Of a stretch of 58,903 nucleotides of DNA, positions 40,828 through 48,624 are shown piece after piece (position 1 is the first letter of the stretch; the number at the start of each line of letters is the position of its first letter). The translations under genes were made by a program, and so were the position numbers. Source of the DNA: Candidatus Eisenbacteria bacterium. GTDB lineage: Bacteria; Eisenbacteria; RBG-16-71-46. The notes beneath the pieces were generated by a model. That model saw only the letters and a list, made by a program, of their open reading frames with translations. It did no database searches and was not told the origin of the DNA. The DNA is taken from the NCBI GenBank assembly GCA_035712145.1, contig DASTBI010000247.1, positions 1-58,903 of the forward strand. The letters are read 5' to 3'.

Positions 40828-42426
40828 CTATGCCGGAGGCGCCGTCGTTTCCGAAGGCTCCACCGGCTCGGAGGGTTGGCGGCGGAGCCCAAGGCTCACC
40901 GCCGAATCGAGCACCGAGATCGTCCAGTCGAAGATGTTGCGTCGCAGCACGGTTTCACGCAATGCCGCCATCCGGTCGCGGCGGGCCTCGGGGGGCTCGG
41001 AGAGCGCCGCGTGGTAGGTGTCGGCGAGTCCATCGCGGTCGAACGGCGTGGCGATCCAGGCGCGCTCCAGCTCGCGCGCCGCGCCGGTGAAGGGCGAAAG
41101 GATGAGCGCGCCCTCGAGGTCGGGAGATGCCGCGACATATTCCTTGGCCACCAGGTTCATGCCGTCGTGGAGCGAGGTGACGGCGCACAGATCCGCCACG
41201 CGGTAGTAGGGCAGCAATTGATGGAAGTCGAGGTTGGCTTCGATCAGGTGGACCGTCGGTCCACCGTCGCGAGGAAAGCGCTGGTTGATGCGCTTCGTCA
41301 AGGCTCGTGTCCGGGTCATCACCTGGCGATACTCGGCCAGCTCGATCCGCGACGGCGTGCCGATCTGGATGAACGCGAAGCGCCCGATCCACTCCGGGTA
41401 CTTCTCGAACAGGCGCTCGAGTCCTTCGAGGCGCTCGGGGATGCCCTTGGTGTAGTCGAGACGATCCACGCCCAGCCCGATCTTGCAGTCGTGGAGTCCG
41501 AGCCGCTCGCGGAGCGACTTCTCGCCTTCGACCGCGGGCCCCGAATCGACCAGCGCGCCGATCTCGTCGGCGTCGACCGCGATCGGGAAGTGGCGCACCC
41601 AGGTGCGGCGGCCTCCGCGCTCCACCGCCAGGCGCTCGTGATCGACACGCGCTTCGAGCGTCTCGGCCACGGTGTCCAGGAAGTTGCGGGCGTGCGGCCG
41701 GATGTGGAAGCCGACGAGATCGTTGGCCAGCATGCCTTCGAGAATCTCGCGCCCCCAGGGAAGACGCCGGAACACTTCGGCGTTGGGCCACGGGATGTGC
41801 CAGAAGAGCGCGGTCTGGAGATCGGGCCTCGCCTCGCGGAGCGATGCGGCCGCCAGCGCCAGATGGTAGTCCTGGATGAACACGAAGGCAGGCTGGTCGC
41901 GGATCTCTTCGAGAATGGCGGACGCGAAGCGCGCGTTGACGTCCTGGTATCGCCGCCAGTCGGCGAGATTGAAGCGCGGGCGCACGTAGGCGATGTGGCA
42001 GAGCGGCCACAGCGCCGAGTTCGAGAAGCCGGAGTAGTAGCGGGCGTGGTCCTCGCGAGTCAGCCACAGCCGGCGCAGCGCGTAGCGCGGCCGCTCGGGC
42101 GGGCAGGGGACGTGGTCGCGATCGTCCACCACGGTCCGGTCGGCATCCCCGCTGCCATGAGCGACCCAGGTGCCTCCGAGGGCCTGCATCACGGCGTCGA
42201 GCGCCACCGTCAGTCCGCCCGCGTTGCGCACCGCGCGGATCTCGTCCCCGGCGTACTGGTGCGAATACGGCTCGCGGTTGGACGCCACGACCATGCTGCG
42301 CCCCGCCAGATGGGCCTTTGCCCAATTGGCGAGATCGCCTCGTGTGGTCCTCGGCGGTCCATCGCTGCGTTTCTGGGTGCGGACGGCAGCACGGCTCAAC
42401 GCCGATCGGACGCGGTCCAACTCCAT
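40828..42426 (-). CDS. otsA: Alpha,alpha-trehalose-6-phosphate synthase (UDP-forming)
   Basis: A GT20 enzyme making trehalose 6-phosphate from UDP-glucose and glucose 6-phosphate. The 532-residue protein carries NREPYSH, NAGGLTVALDAVM (donor loop), IQDYHLAL, FWHIPWPNAEVFRRLPW, GVDRLDYTKGIPERLEG and SLHDGMNLVAKEYVA. The N terminus has an extra ~45 residues before the catalytic core. GGAGG lies six nt before the ATG at 42426; the frame stays open further upstream but is not family-like. It leads the minus-strand operon (otsA, channel, DUF5752, treT) and is divergent from otsB. Confidence 0.95.
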   Translation of the reverse strand: MELDRVRSALSRAAVRTQKRSDGPPRTTRGDLANWAKAHLAGRSMVVASNREPYSHQYAGDEIRAVRNAGGLTVALDAVMQALGGTWVAHGSGDADRTVVDDRDHVPCPPERPRYALRRLWLTREDHARYYSGFSNSALWPLCHIAYVRPRFNLADWRRYQDVNARFASAILEEIRDQPAFVFIQDYHLALAAASLREARPDLQTALFWHIPWPNAEVFRRLPWGREILEGMLANDLVGFHIRPHARNFLDTVAETLEARVDHERLAVERGGRRTWVRHFPIAVDADEIGALVDSGPAVEGEKSLRERLGLHDCKIGLGVDRLDYTKGIPERLEGLERLFEKYPEWIGRFAFIQIGTPSRIELAEYRQVMTRTRALTKRINQRFPRDGGPTVHLIEANLDFHQLLPYYRVADLCAVTSLHDGMNLVAKEYVAASPDLEGALILSPFTGAARELERAWIATPFDRDGLADTYHAALSEPPEARRDRMAALRETVLRRNIFDWTISVLDSAVSLGLRRQPSEPVEPSETTAPPA

Positions 42427-42454
42427 GCGAAGCCTCCGGCGGCGTGGGGAGGAT

Positions 42455-42472
42455 TGGAAGCATGCCCTTCCA
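42455..42472. promoter_or_regulatory. Inverted repeat between otsA and otsB
   Basis: TGGAAG at 42455-42460 and CTTCCA at 42467-42472 form a six-base inverted repeat with a six-base centre. It lies 29 nt upstream of the otsA start. It could be a shared operator for both trehalose units. Confidence 0.3.
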
Positions 42473-42607
42473 GCAAGGGGGATGCAAATGTGAACATTCT
42501 CGCAGGCACGCGCTTCTTGCGTGAGGACGCGGTGTTGCGCGACATCGCGTCCGGATGATCCGGACGCCGGGTTGACCCGGCCCGCGATCACTCGCCATGC
42601 TGGCTCC

Positions 42608-43588
42608 GTGCATCCCACGCTAGGAGGCCAGCTCCGCTCGGCCGTGGGTGCATTGCTGCCGAGCGCGCGGGGCCTCGATCTTGCGACGGACTTCGACGGC
42701 ACGTTGGTGCCCATCGTGGCCCACCCGCGCCAGACCGTGCTCTCGGACCGCATGCGCCAGGCGTTGTCGCGCCTTTCTGAGCTGCCGCGCGTGCGGGTCG
42801 CGGTGTTGTCGGGCCGCCGGCTCGACGATCTGGAGCGCCACCTCGCCATCCCGTCTTTGCACGTGGTGGGGCTCTCGGGATTGGAGAGCCGCGATCCGGA
42901 TGGGCGGCGGCGCCTCCACTTCGATGGGCGCATCGACCTGTCCCTCGTCGACGAGATCGAGGGATGGTGTCGCTTCTATCCAGGCGCCTGGATCGAGGAC
43001 AAGAGTCCCGCCTACTCGGTGCACTATCGCGCCGTTGCCGCGGCGCCGCGCCACGATTTCCTGGCGGGATTGAATCAGTTGCTCGCCATCCATCATCGAG
43101 GGCTGGAGATCACGCAGGGTCTGATGGTGCACGAGCTGCGTCCCGCCGGCTCGCCCGACAAGGCCGCGGCGCTCAGGCGCTGGCTGGGGCGGCGTGATCC
43201 CGAACGATTGCTGGTTGGCATGGGTGACGACGCCAATGACCTGCCCGCCCTCGCCCTGGTGCAGGAGCTGGGTGGAATCGCGGTGGCCGTCGGACCGCGC
43301 CATCTCGACGCGCCCCATCACCTGGCAGGTCCGCAGGCGACGATGGAGTTCCTCGAGTGGCTCGCGGATCTATGGAGCGTACGCGCCGAGCAGGAGTCGT
43401 GGAACGCCATGGAGCGTGGCGACGATCACGATCTCAGCGCCGTGCCCACTCCAGCACCCGATCCGCGACTCGATCCGGCGTCAGTCCGAAGTGCTCCTGA
43501 AGCGCCGGATAAGGCGCAGAAGCTCCAAAGCGATCCACGCCGATCGCCAGACCGTCGAGACCGACGAACCGGTACCACCAGCCGGTAG
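42608..43588 (+). CDS. otsB: Trehalose-6-phosphate phosphatase
   Basis: A HAD-superfamily phosphatase that converts trehalose 6-phosphate to trehalose, the second OtsA/OtsB step. Marks are the nucleophile DFDGTLVPI (Asp28 and Asp30 from the chosen start), VAVLSGRRLDDL, GLSGLE, and the metal loop GMGDDANDLPAL. The GTG at 42608 gives a compact N terminus; a GTG at 42521 would add 29 unlikely residues. No clear Shine-Dalgarno is seen. The last 51 codons, rich in Pro, Arg, Ser and Asp, overlap the 3' end of tkt on the other strand and do not look like the family, so the tail is probably an extension by loss of an earlier stop. Confidence 0.9.
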   Translation: MHPTLGGQLRSAVGALLPSARGLDLATDFDGTLVPIVAHPRQTVLSDRMRQALSRLSELPRVRVAVLSGRRLDDLERHLAIPSLHVVGLSGLESRDPDGRRRLHFDGRIDLSLVDEIEGWCRFYPGAWIEDKSPAYSVHYRAVAAAPRHDFLAGLNQLLAIHHRGLEITQGLMVHELRPAGSPDKAAALRRWLGRRDPERLLVGMGDDANDLPALALVQELGGIAVAVGPRHLDAPHHLAGPQATMEFLEWLADLWSVRAEQESWNAMERGDDHDLSAVPTPAPDPRLDPASVRSAPEAPDKAQKLQSDPRRSPDRRDRRTGTTSR

Positions 43589-45449
43589 CCCCGGCTTCGA
43601 GCGAGACGCGCCGCCGCGCCGGGCCGAGCAGGGACTCGATCGTATCCGCCTTTTCCTCCAGCAGCAGCTGGGGTGCGGGTGCGCTCACGACGCGCGCGCC
43701 GACCCCTCCGGCTTCGAGCTTCTTCGCCGCTTCGACCGCCACCCAGACCTCGGAGCCCGTGGCGATCAGCGTGACCGGATCGGGTCGCGACGCGTCGCGC
43801 AGCAGATAGGCGCCGCGGCGCACGTCCGCGGATGTGAGCGGACGGGAACGCTCGAGCGCCGGGAGGTTCTGGCGCGTGAGCGCCATCAGCGTGGGTGCGT
43901 CGCGGCGCTCGAGCGCCAGCCCCCACGCACCCGCGGTCTCGAGGCCGTCGGCGGGGCGGATCACCAGCAGGTGAGGAATCATGCGCAGCGAGCCCAGGTG
44001 CTCGATGGGCTGGTGCGTCGGCCCGTCCTCGCCCAGGAACACGCTGTCGTGCGTGAACACCCAGATCACCTGCTGCTCCATCAGCGCGGAGAGCCGGATC
44101 GAGGGGCGGGCGTAGTCGGTGAAGACCAGGAACGACGCTCCATACGGGATGAAGGTGCCGTGCAGGGCCATGCCGTTGGCGATCGCGGCCATGGCGTGCT
44201 CGCGCACGCCGAAGTGCAGATTCCGCCCTTCATAGGCGCTCTTCTGGACCGAGGGCGAGCCGGCGATCCGCGTCTTGGTGGAGGGCTCGAGGTCCGCGCT
44301 CCCGCCGGCCAGAGCCGGCACCAGCGCCGCCGCCTTCTGCAGCACGGCATTGCCGTGGGCGCGGGTCGCGGCGGGGCCGCTCGGGGCCGTGGCGAGCAGC
44401 TGCTCCATGATGTCGCCGGGCACGCGACGCGACAGATGCGCGTCCCAGAGCGCGGCGCGCTCGGGATGGCGCTCCTTCCAGCGCGCGAGCTCCCGGCGCC
44501 ACGCGTCCGCCTCGGGCGCCACTTCCTCGGCGCGGCGCGCGAACACGGCGCGCACTTCGGGCGGCACCAGGAATGGAGGCGACTCGGGCCATCCGAGCGC
44601 GCGCTTGGCCGCCGCGGTTTCCTCGGGGCCGAGCGCCTCGCCGTGCGCCTCGCGCGTGTCCTGCTTGTTGGGCGCGCCGTAACCGATGTGACTGCGGGTG
44701 ATCACCAGGCTGGGACGCGCGGTGTCGGCGATCGCGGCGTCGATGGCGCGAGCCAGCGCGTCGTGATCGTAGGGATCGGCCTTCGAGACCTGCCAGCCGT
44801 AGGCCTCGAAGCGCCGCCCGGCGTCCTCGGAGAACGCCAGCGACGTGTCGCCCTCGATCGTGATGTGGTTGTCGTCGTAAATGTAGACCAGGTTGCCGAG
44901 GCCCCAGTGCCCCGCGAGCGACGCCGCCTCGGAAGCGATGCCTTCCATGAGGTCGCCGTCGCTCACGATGCCGAACACCCGGTGCGTGACCGGCGCGAAG
45001 TCGTCGCTGTTGAAGCGGGTGGCCATCATCTTCGCGGCCAGCGCCATGCCGACGCCGTTGCCGAAGCCCTGCCCGAGCGGTCCGGTGGTGGTCTCGATCC
45101 CCGGGTCCTTGCTCTTTTCCGGATGTCCGGGGGTGCGGCTCCCGAGCTGGCGGAAGCGCATCAGCTCCTCGATCGGCAGGTCGTAGCCGGTGAGATGGAG
45201 CATGGCGTAGAGCAGCATGGAGCCGTGGCCCGCCGACAGGACGAAGCGGTCGCGATCCGGCCATTCCGGTTCCTGCGGCTGGTAGCGCAGGTAGCGGGTC
45301 CACAGGAGATAGGCGACGTCCGCCATTCCCATCGGCATTCCCGGATGACCGGACTTGGCCTTCTCGACCGCGTCGAGCGCCAGAAAGCGGATGGTGTTGA
45401 TCGCCAGACGGTCGAGAGCCGTGTCGCGCAGCGCGGCGCTGGTGCCCAT
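43434..45449 (-). CDS. tkt: Transketolase
   Basis: A thiamine-diphosphate enzyme moving two-carbon units between sugar phosphates in the non-oxidative pentose phosphate and Calvin-type pathways. The 671-residue protein has the family length. Marks are KAKSGHPGMPMGMADVAYLLW, quoted in part as SGHPGMPMGMAD; GHGSMLLYAML; the ThDP/Mg loop SDGDLMEGIASEA; DDNHITIEG; and in the second half FGVREHAMAAIANG and DSVFLGEDGPTHQPIEHL. GGAGG precedes the ATG at 45449. It is divergent from the JAMM gene and its 3' end overlaps otsB by 155 bases in convergent orientation. Confidence 0.97.
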   Translation of the reverse strand: MGTSAALRDTALDRLAINTIRFLALDAVEKAKSGHPGMPMGMADVAYLLWTRYLRYQPQEPEWPDRDRFVLSAGHGSMLLYAMLHLTGYDLPIEELMRFRQLGSRTPGHPEKSKDPGIETTTGPLGQGFGNGVGMALAAKMMATRFNSDDFAPVTHRVFGIVSDGDLMEGIASEAASLAGHWGLGNLVYIYDDNHITIEGDTSLAFSEDAGRRFEAYGWQVSKADPYDHDALARAIDAAIADTARPSLVITRSHIGYGAPNKQDTREAHGEALGPEETAAAKRALGWPESPPFLVPPEVRAVFARRAEEVAPEADAWRRELARWKERHPERAALWDAHLSRRVPGDIMEQLLATAPSGPAATRAHGNAVLQKAAALVPALAGGSADLEPSTKTRIAGSPSVQKSAYEGRNLHFGVREHAMAAIANGMALHGTFIPYGASFLVFTDYARPSIRLSALMEQQVIWVFTHDSVFLGEDGPTHQPIEHLGSLRMIPHLLVIRPADGLETAGAWGLALERRDAPTLMALTRQNLPALERSRPLTSADVRRGAYLLRDASRPDPVTLIATGSEVWVAVEAAKKLEAGGVGARVVSAPAPQLLLEEKADTIESLLGPARRRVSLEAGATGWWYRFVGLDGLAIGVDRFGASAPYPALQEHFGLTPDRVADRVLEWARR

Positions 45450-45543
45450 GCAGCCTCCATCTCTCTCGAAGGACGCCGATACGGTAGGGGAACGCCGATC
45501 CTAAGCGACCGCGCGGGATGGCGCCAGAGCCGGGCCGGTGCGC

Positions 45544-45549
45544 TAGACT
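45544..45549 (+). promoter_or_regulatory. TANNNT box six nt before the JAMM gene
   Basis: TAGACT ends exactly six nt before the ATG at 45556 and no Shine-Dalgarno is present, as expected for a leaderless message. Confidence 0.35.
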
Positions 45550-45555
45550 CCGTTC

Positions 45556-45984
45556 ATGAGTTGCTCGATCTCGGCGGATGCTCTGGACGCGATTCGCGAG
45601 CACCTGGCGCGCGAGTACCCGCGCGAGGGCTGCGGACTCCTGGTGGGCGAAGGCGGGGGTGACGAGCGCACCATCGAGTACGCCGTGCCGGCGCGAAACG
45701 AAGAGCGCGATCCTCATCGCTACGCGATCGCGCCCGAGACATTTCTCGAGGCCGAGAAGGCGGCGCGGCGGAGAGGGCTCGAGGTCGTGGGCTTCTTCCA
45801 TTCCCACCCCGATCTCGAGGCGCGACCGTCGGAGAGCGACGTGGCCGAAGGCTGGAGCCATTACACCTATCTGATCGTCAGCGTCCGCGCCGGCGAATGC
45901 CGGTCGATGACCGCCTGGCGCTTCGATGGCGGGACTTTCGAGCCCGAAACTCTGCATGTTCCGGCCGCGAGGGCATCGCGATGA
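45556..45984 (+). CDS. JAMM/MPN+ (M67) metalloprotease, Mec-like
   Basis: A 142-residue zinc isopeptidase of the Mov34/JAB1 family. The full JAMM set is present: Glu24 in REGCGLL, then His82, His84 and Asp95 in HSHPDLEARPSESD. Bacterial members such as Mec remove amino acids or sulfur from the C terminus of ubiquitin-like sulfur carriers. Its stop overlaps the start of the E1-rhodanese gene in ATGA, which strongly ties it to sulfur-carrier chemistry, such as cysteine, thiamine or molybdopterin synthesis. No carrier protein (ThiS, MoaD or CysO-like) is encoded next to it. It should be soluble and cytoplasmic. Confidence 0.92.
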   Translation: MSCSISADALDAIREHLAREYPREGCGLLVGEGGGDERTIEYAVPARNEERDPHRYAIAPETFLEAEKAARRRGLEVVGFFHSHPDLEARPSESDVAEGWSHYTYLIVSVRAGECRSMTAWRFDGGTFEPETLHVPAARASR

Positions 45985-47138
45985 GCCAGGCGCCACCCCT
46001 GCCCGAGCTGAGCCGCGAGGAGCTGCTGCGCTACAGCCGGCACCTGATCCTTCCGGAGGTGGGTCTCGAAGGGCAGCGCAGGCTCAAGGGCTCGTCGGTG
46101 CTGATCGTCGGCGCCGGAGGTCTCGGCTCGCCGCTCGCGCTCTATCTCGCCGCCGCGGGCGTGGGAAGGATCGGCCTCGTCGACTTCGACCAGGTGGACG
46201 AGACCAATCTGCAGCGCCAGATCCTGCACGGCACTTCCAGCGTGGGACGCTCGAAGCTCGAGTCGGCGCGCGCGCGGCTCGCCGACATGAACCCGCTGAT
46301 CCGCGTGGACCTCTACGAAGCGCGACTGTCACGCGACAACGCCTTCGAGATCCTCGAGCCCTATCAAATCGTGGTCGACGGCACCGACAACTTTCCGACC
46401 CGTTATCTGGTGAACGACGCCTGCGCGTTGCTCGCCAAGCCCAACGTCCACGGCAGCATCTTCCGCTTCGAGGGTCAGGTGAGCGTGTTCGACGCCACCC
46501 GCGGGCCGTGCTACCGCTGCCTCTATCCCGAGCCGCCGCCGCCGGGGCTCGTCCCCTCCTGCGCCGAGGGCGGCGTGCTGGGCGTGCTGCCCGGCGTCAT
46601 CGGCGTGCTGCAGGGCATCGAGACGCTCAAGCTCCTGCTCGGGATCGGCGAGCCGCTGATCGGACGACTGCTGATCTTCGAAGCCCTCGGCATGAGCTTC
46701 CGTGAGCTCAAGCTGCGCAAGGATCCCGCCTGCCCGCTGTGCGGCGAGCGCCCGACCATCCGCGAGCTGATCGACTACGAGCAGTTCTGCGGCATCACGC
46801 CGTCTCCGGATGCGGAGGACGAGCGCTGGGAGATCGGGCCGCAGGAGCTTTCGGATGCGCGCCGGCGCGGGGATCTGGTCCTGCTCGACGTGCGCGAGCC
46901 TCAGGAGCACGCGATCGCGCACATCGAAGGCGCTCGGCTGATGCCGCTCGGCGCCCTGCCGGCGCGCATCTCCGAGCTGGACTCGAGCCAGCCGATCGTC
47001 GTGTTCTGTCATCACGGGGTGCGCAGCAGGATGGCGCTCGACTTCATGCGGCGCGCCGGATTCGCCAAGATCCAGCACCTGCGCGGGGGCATCGACGCCT
47101 GGTCACGCGACGTCGATCCCACCGTGCCTCGTTATTGA
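45981..47138 (+). CDS. moeZ: E1-like adenylyltransferase/sulfurtransferase (MoeZ/MoeB-rhodanese)
   Basis: A 385-residue two-domain enzyme. It adenylates the C-terminal glycine of a ubiquitin-like sulfur carrier and then gives it sulfur. The E1 domain (about 8-275) has the ATP loop VGAGGLGSPLALYLAAAGVG (40-61), VVDGTDNFPTRYLVND, the zinc cysteines 177/180 and 251/254, and Cys194 in SCAEGGVLG. The rhodanese domain (about 284-385) has catalytic Cys343 in VFCHHGVRSRM. The ATG at 45981 overlaps the JAMM gene; the frame is open further upstream inside it. The M48 gene follows after 22 bases. Confidence 0.93.
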   Translation: MSQAPPLPELSREELLRYSRHLILPEVGLEGQRRLKGSSVLIVGAGGLGSPLALYLAAAGVGRIGLVDFDQVDETNLQRQILHGTSSVGRSKLESARARLADMNPLIRVDLYEARLSRDNAFEILEPYQIVVDGTDNFPTRYLVNDACALLAKPNVHGSIFRFEGQVSVFDATRGPCYRCLYPEPPPPGLVPSCAEGGVLGVLPGVIGVLQGIETLKLLLGIGEPLIGRLLIFEALGMSFRELKLRKDPACPLCGERPTIRELIDYEQFCGITPSPDAEDERWEIGPQELSDARRRGDLVLLDVREPQEHAIAHIEGARLMPLGALPARISELDSSQPIVVFCHHGVRSRMALDFMRRAGFAKIQHLRGGIDAWSRDVDPTVPRY

Positions 47139-47160
47139 CCTTTCGATGGAGGATAGACCG

Positions 47161-48600
47161 ATGCGCCGCTCGATCAGGCGATGGTGGTGGGTGCTGGGAA
47201 TCGCGCTGCTCGCCGGCTGCGCCAAGAATCCCGTTACCGGCAAGAGCGAGCTGTCGCTGGTCAGCGGGGCTCAGGAAGCGCAGATGGGGAAGGAGGGCTA
47301 CAACGCCGTCATCCAGGAGTACGGGATCTACGAGGACCCCAAGCTCCAGGCCTACGTCGACAGCATCGGGCAGAGCCTCGCGCGCGTCTCGCACACGCCC
47401 CAAGGCCCATGGAAGTTCACGCTGCTCGACGATCCGACGGTGAACGCCTTCGCCATGCCCGGCGGTTACGTGTACATGACGCGCGGGATGATGTCGCATC
47501 TGAACTCGGAGGCGCAGCTCGCCGGAGTGATGGGCCACGAGATCGGCCACGTCACCGCGCGGCACTCGGCGCAACGCATCACGCAGCAGCAGCTCGCCGG
47601 CATCGGGCTCGGCGTCGCCGGGATCTTCTCGACGGGATTCCGGCGCTACAGCGAAGTGGCCACGCAGGCGCTCGGCCTGATGTTCCTCAAGTACGGGCGC
47701 GATGACGAGAACCAGTCCGACGAGCTGGGCGTGCAGTACTCCACCGCCGCGGGCTGGGATCCACGCGACATTCCCGCCACCTACGCGATGCTCAAGCGCG
47801 TCTCCGACCAGGCCGGCCAGCGGCTGCCGTCGTTCCTCTCGACCCATCCCGACCCGGGCAGCCGTGAAGAGCGGACGCGGGCGCTGGCGGAGAAGGCGGC
47901 GGCGGGCAAGACGGGGCTTATCGTGCGCGAGCGCGCGTACCTGCAACGGCTGGATGGCATGATCTACGGCCGCGACCCGCAGCAGGGCTACTTCGAAGGC
48001 ACGCATTACTACCATCCGAAGCTGGCGTTCCAGATCACCTTCCCGGAGGGCTGGAAGACGCAGGACTCGCGCAGCTTCGTGATGGGGGCGTCGCAGGACC
48101 AGAAGGCCGTCATGCAGCTCACGCTCGCCCCCAAGAGCGACCTTTCGCCGGCGGCGTACATCGACGCGCTCCGGAAGGACAACCGCATCGCCGATTCCCA
48201 AGGCGCCAACGAGACGATCGGCGGCTACCAGGCGTGGGTGGGAAGAGTCGCGGTCCAGAACCAGCAGGGCCAGCAGGCCACGCTGGTCGCGGTCCTGATT
48301 CGCACTTCGCCCGAGCTGATGTATCAGATCCTCGGGCAGCCCGGCAGCGAGGCGGGCGAGCAGCAGATCCTCAGAGCCGCTCGCTCGTTCGGCAGGCTGA
48401 CCGATCCCGCGCGGCTCTCGGTCAAGCCGGACCGCTTGCGCGTTGTTCCGGTGACGAGATCCGGCGATTTCATGTCGGTGGTGCAAGCCCAGGGTCCGCA
48501 GGCCATCGGCATCGAGCAGACCGCGATCATGAACAACAAGTTCAACGACCAGCAGGTGAACGCAGGCGAGCTGATCAAGATCGTCGCCCGCGGTCGCTAG
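47161..48600 (+). CDS. M48-family metalloprotease lipoprotein
   Basis: A 479-residue envelope lipoprotein. A signal with RRSIRRWWWVLGIALLAGC places the lipid on Cys20. The M48 peptidase core follows, with FAMPGGYVYMTRGM, HEIGH at 126-130 (zinc and catalytic Glu127), and the third ligand region ENQSDELGVQY. Members such as BepA/LoiP-type proteases cut or help fold outer-membrane proteins. After residue ~280 comes a region (YHPKLAFQITFPEGWKTQ) like the DUF4157-free C-terminal extension seen in many M48 lipoproteins. I chose ATG 47161 because GGAGG lies eight nt upstream; an ATG at 47146 would overlap that site. It ends 24 bases from the convergent kinase gene. Confidence 0.92.
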   Translation: MRRSIRRWWWVLGIALLAGCAKNPVTGKSELSLVSGAQEAQMGKEGYNAVIQEYGIYEDPKLQAYVDSIGQSLARVSHTPQGPWKFTLLDDPTVNAFAMPGGYVYMTRGMMSHLNSEAQLAGVMGHEIGHVTARHSAQRITQQQLAGIGLGVAGIFSTGFRRYSEVATQALGLMFLKYGRDDENQSDELGVQYSTAAGWDPRDIPATYAMLKRVSDQAGQRLPSFLSTHPDPGSREERTRALAEKAAAGKTGLIVRERAYLQRLDGMIYGRDPQQGYFEGTHYYHPKLAFQITFPEGWKTQDSRSFVMGASQDQKAVMQLTLAPKSDLSPAAYIDALRKDNRIADSQGANETIGGYQAWVGRVAVQNQQGQQATLVAVLIRTSPELMYQILGQPGSEAGEQQILRAARSFGRLTDPARLSVKPDRLRVVPVTRSGDFMSVVQAQGPQAIGIEQTAIMNNKFNDQQVNAGELIKIVARGR

Positions 48601-48624
48601 CCTACGAGGGATGCGGGAGTAGGC

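Noticed and set aside
45466-45481. GCCGATAC as a second sigma28 -10 element before the JAMM gene
   Set aside because: No TAAA or TCAA-like -35 lies at the right distance, and the distance to the start is long.
43194-45662. An 822-codon open frame on the plus strand
   Set aside because: It is antisense to tkt, which has all transketolase motifs. Apart from the short otsB overlap in another frame there is no support.
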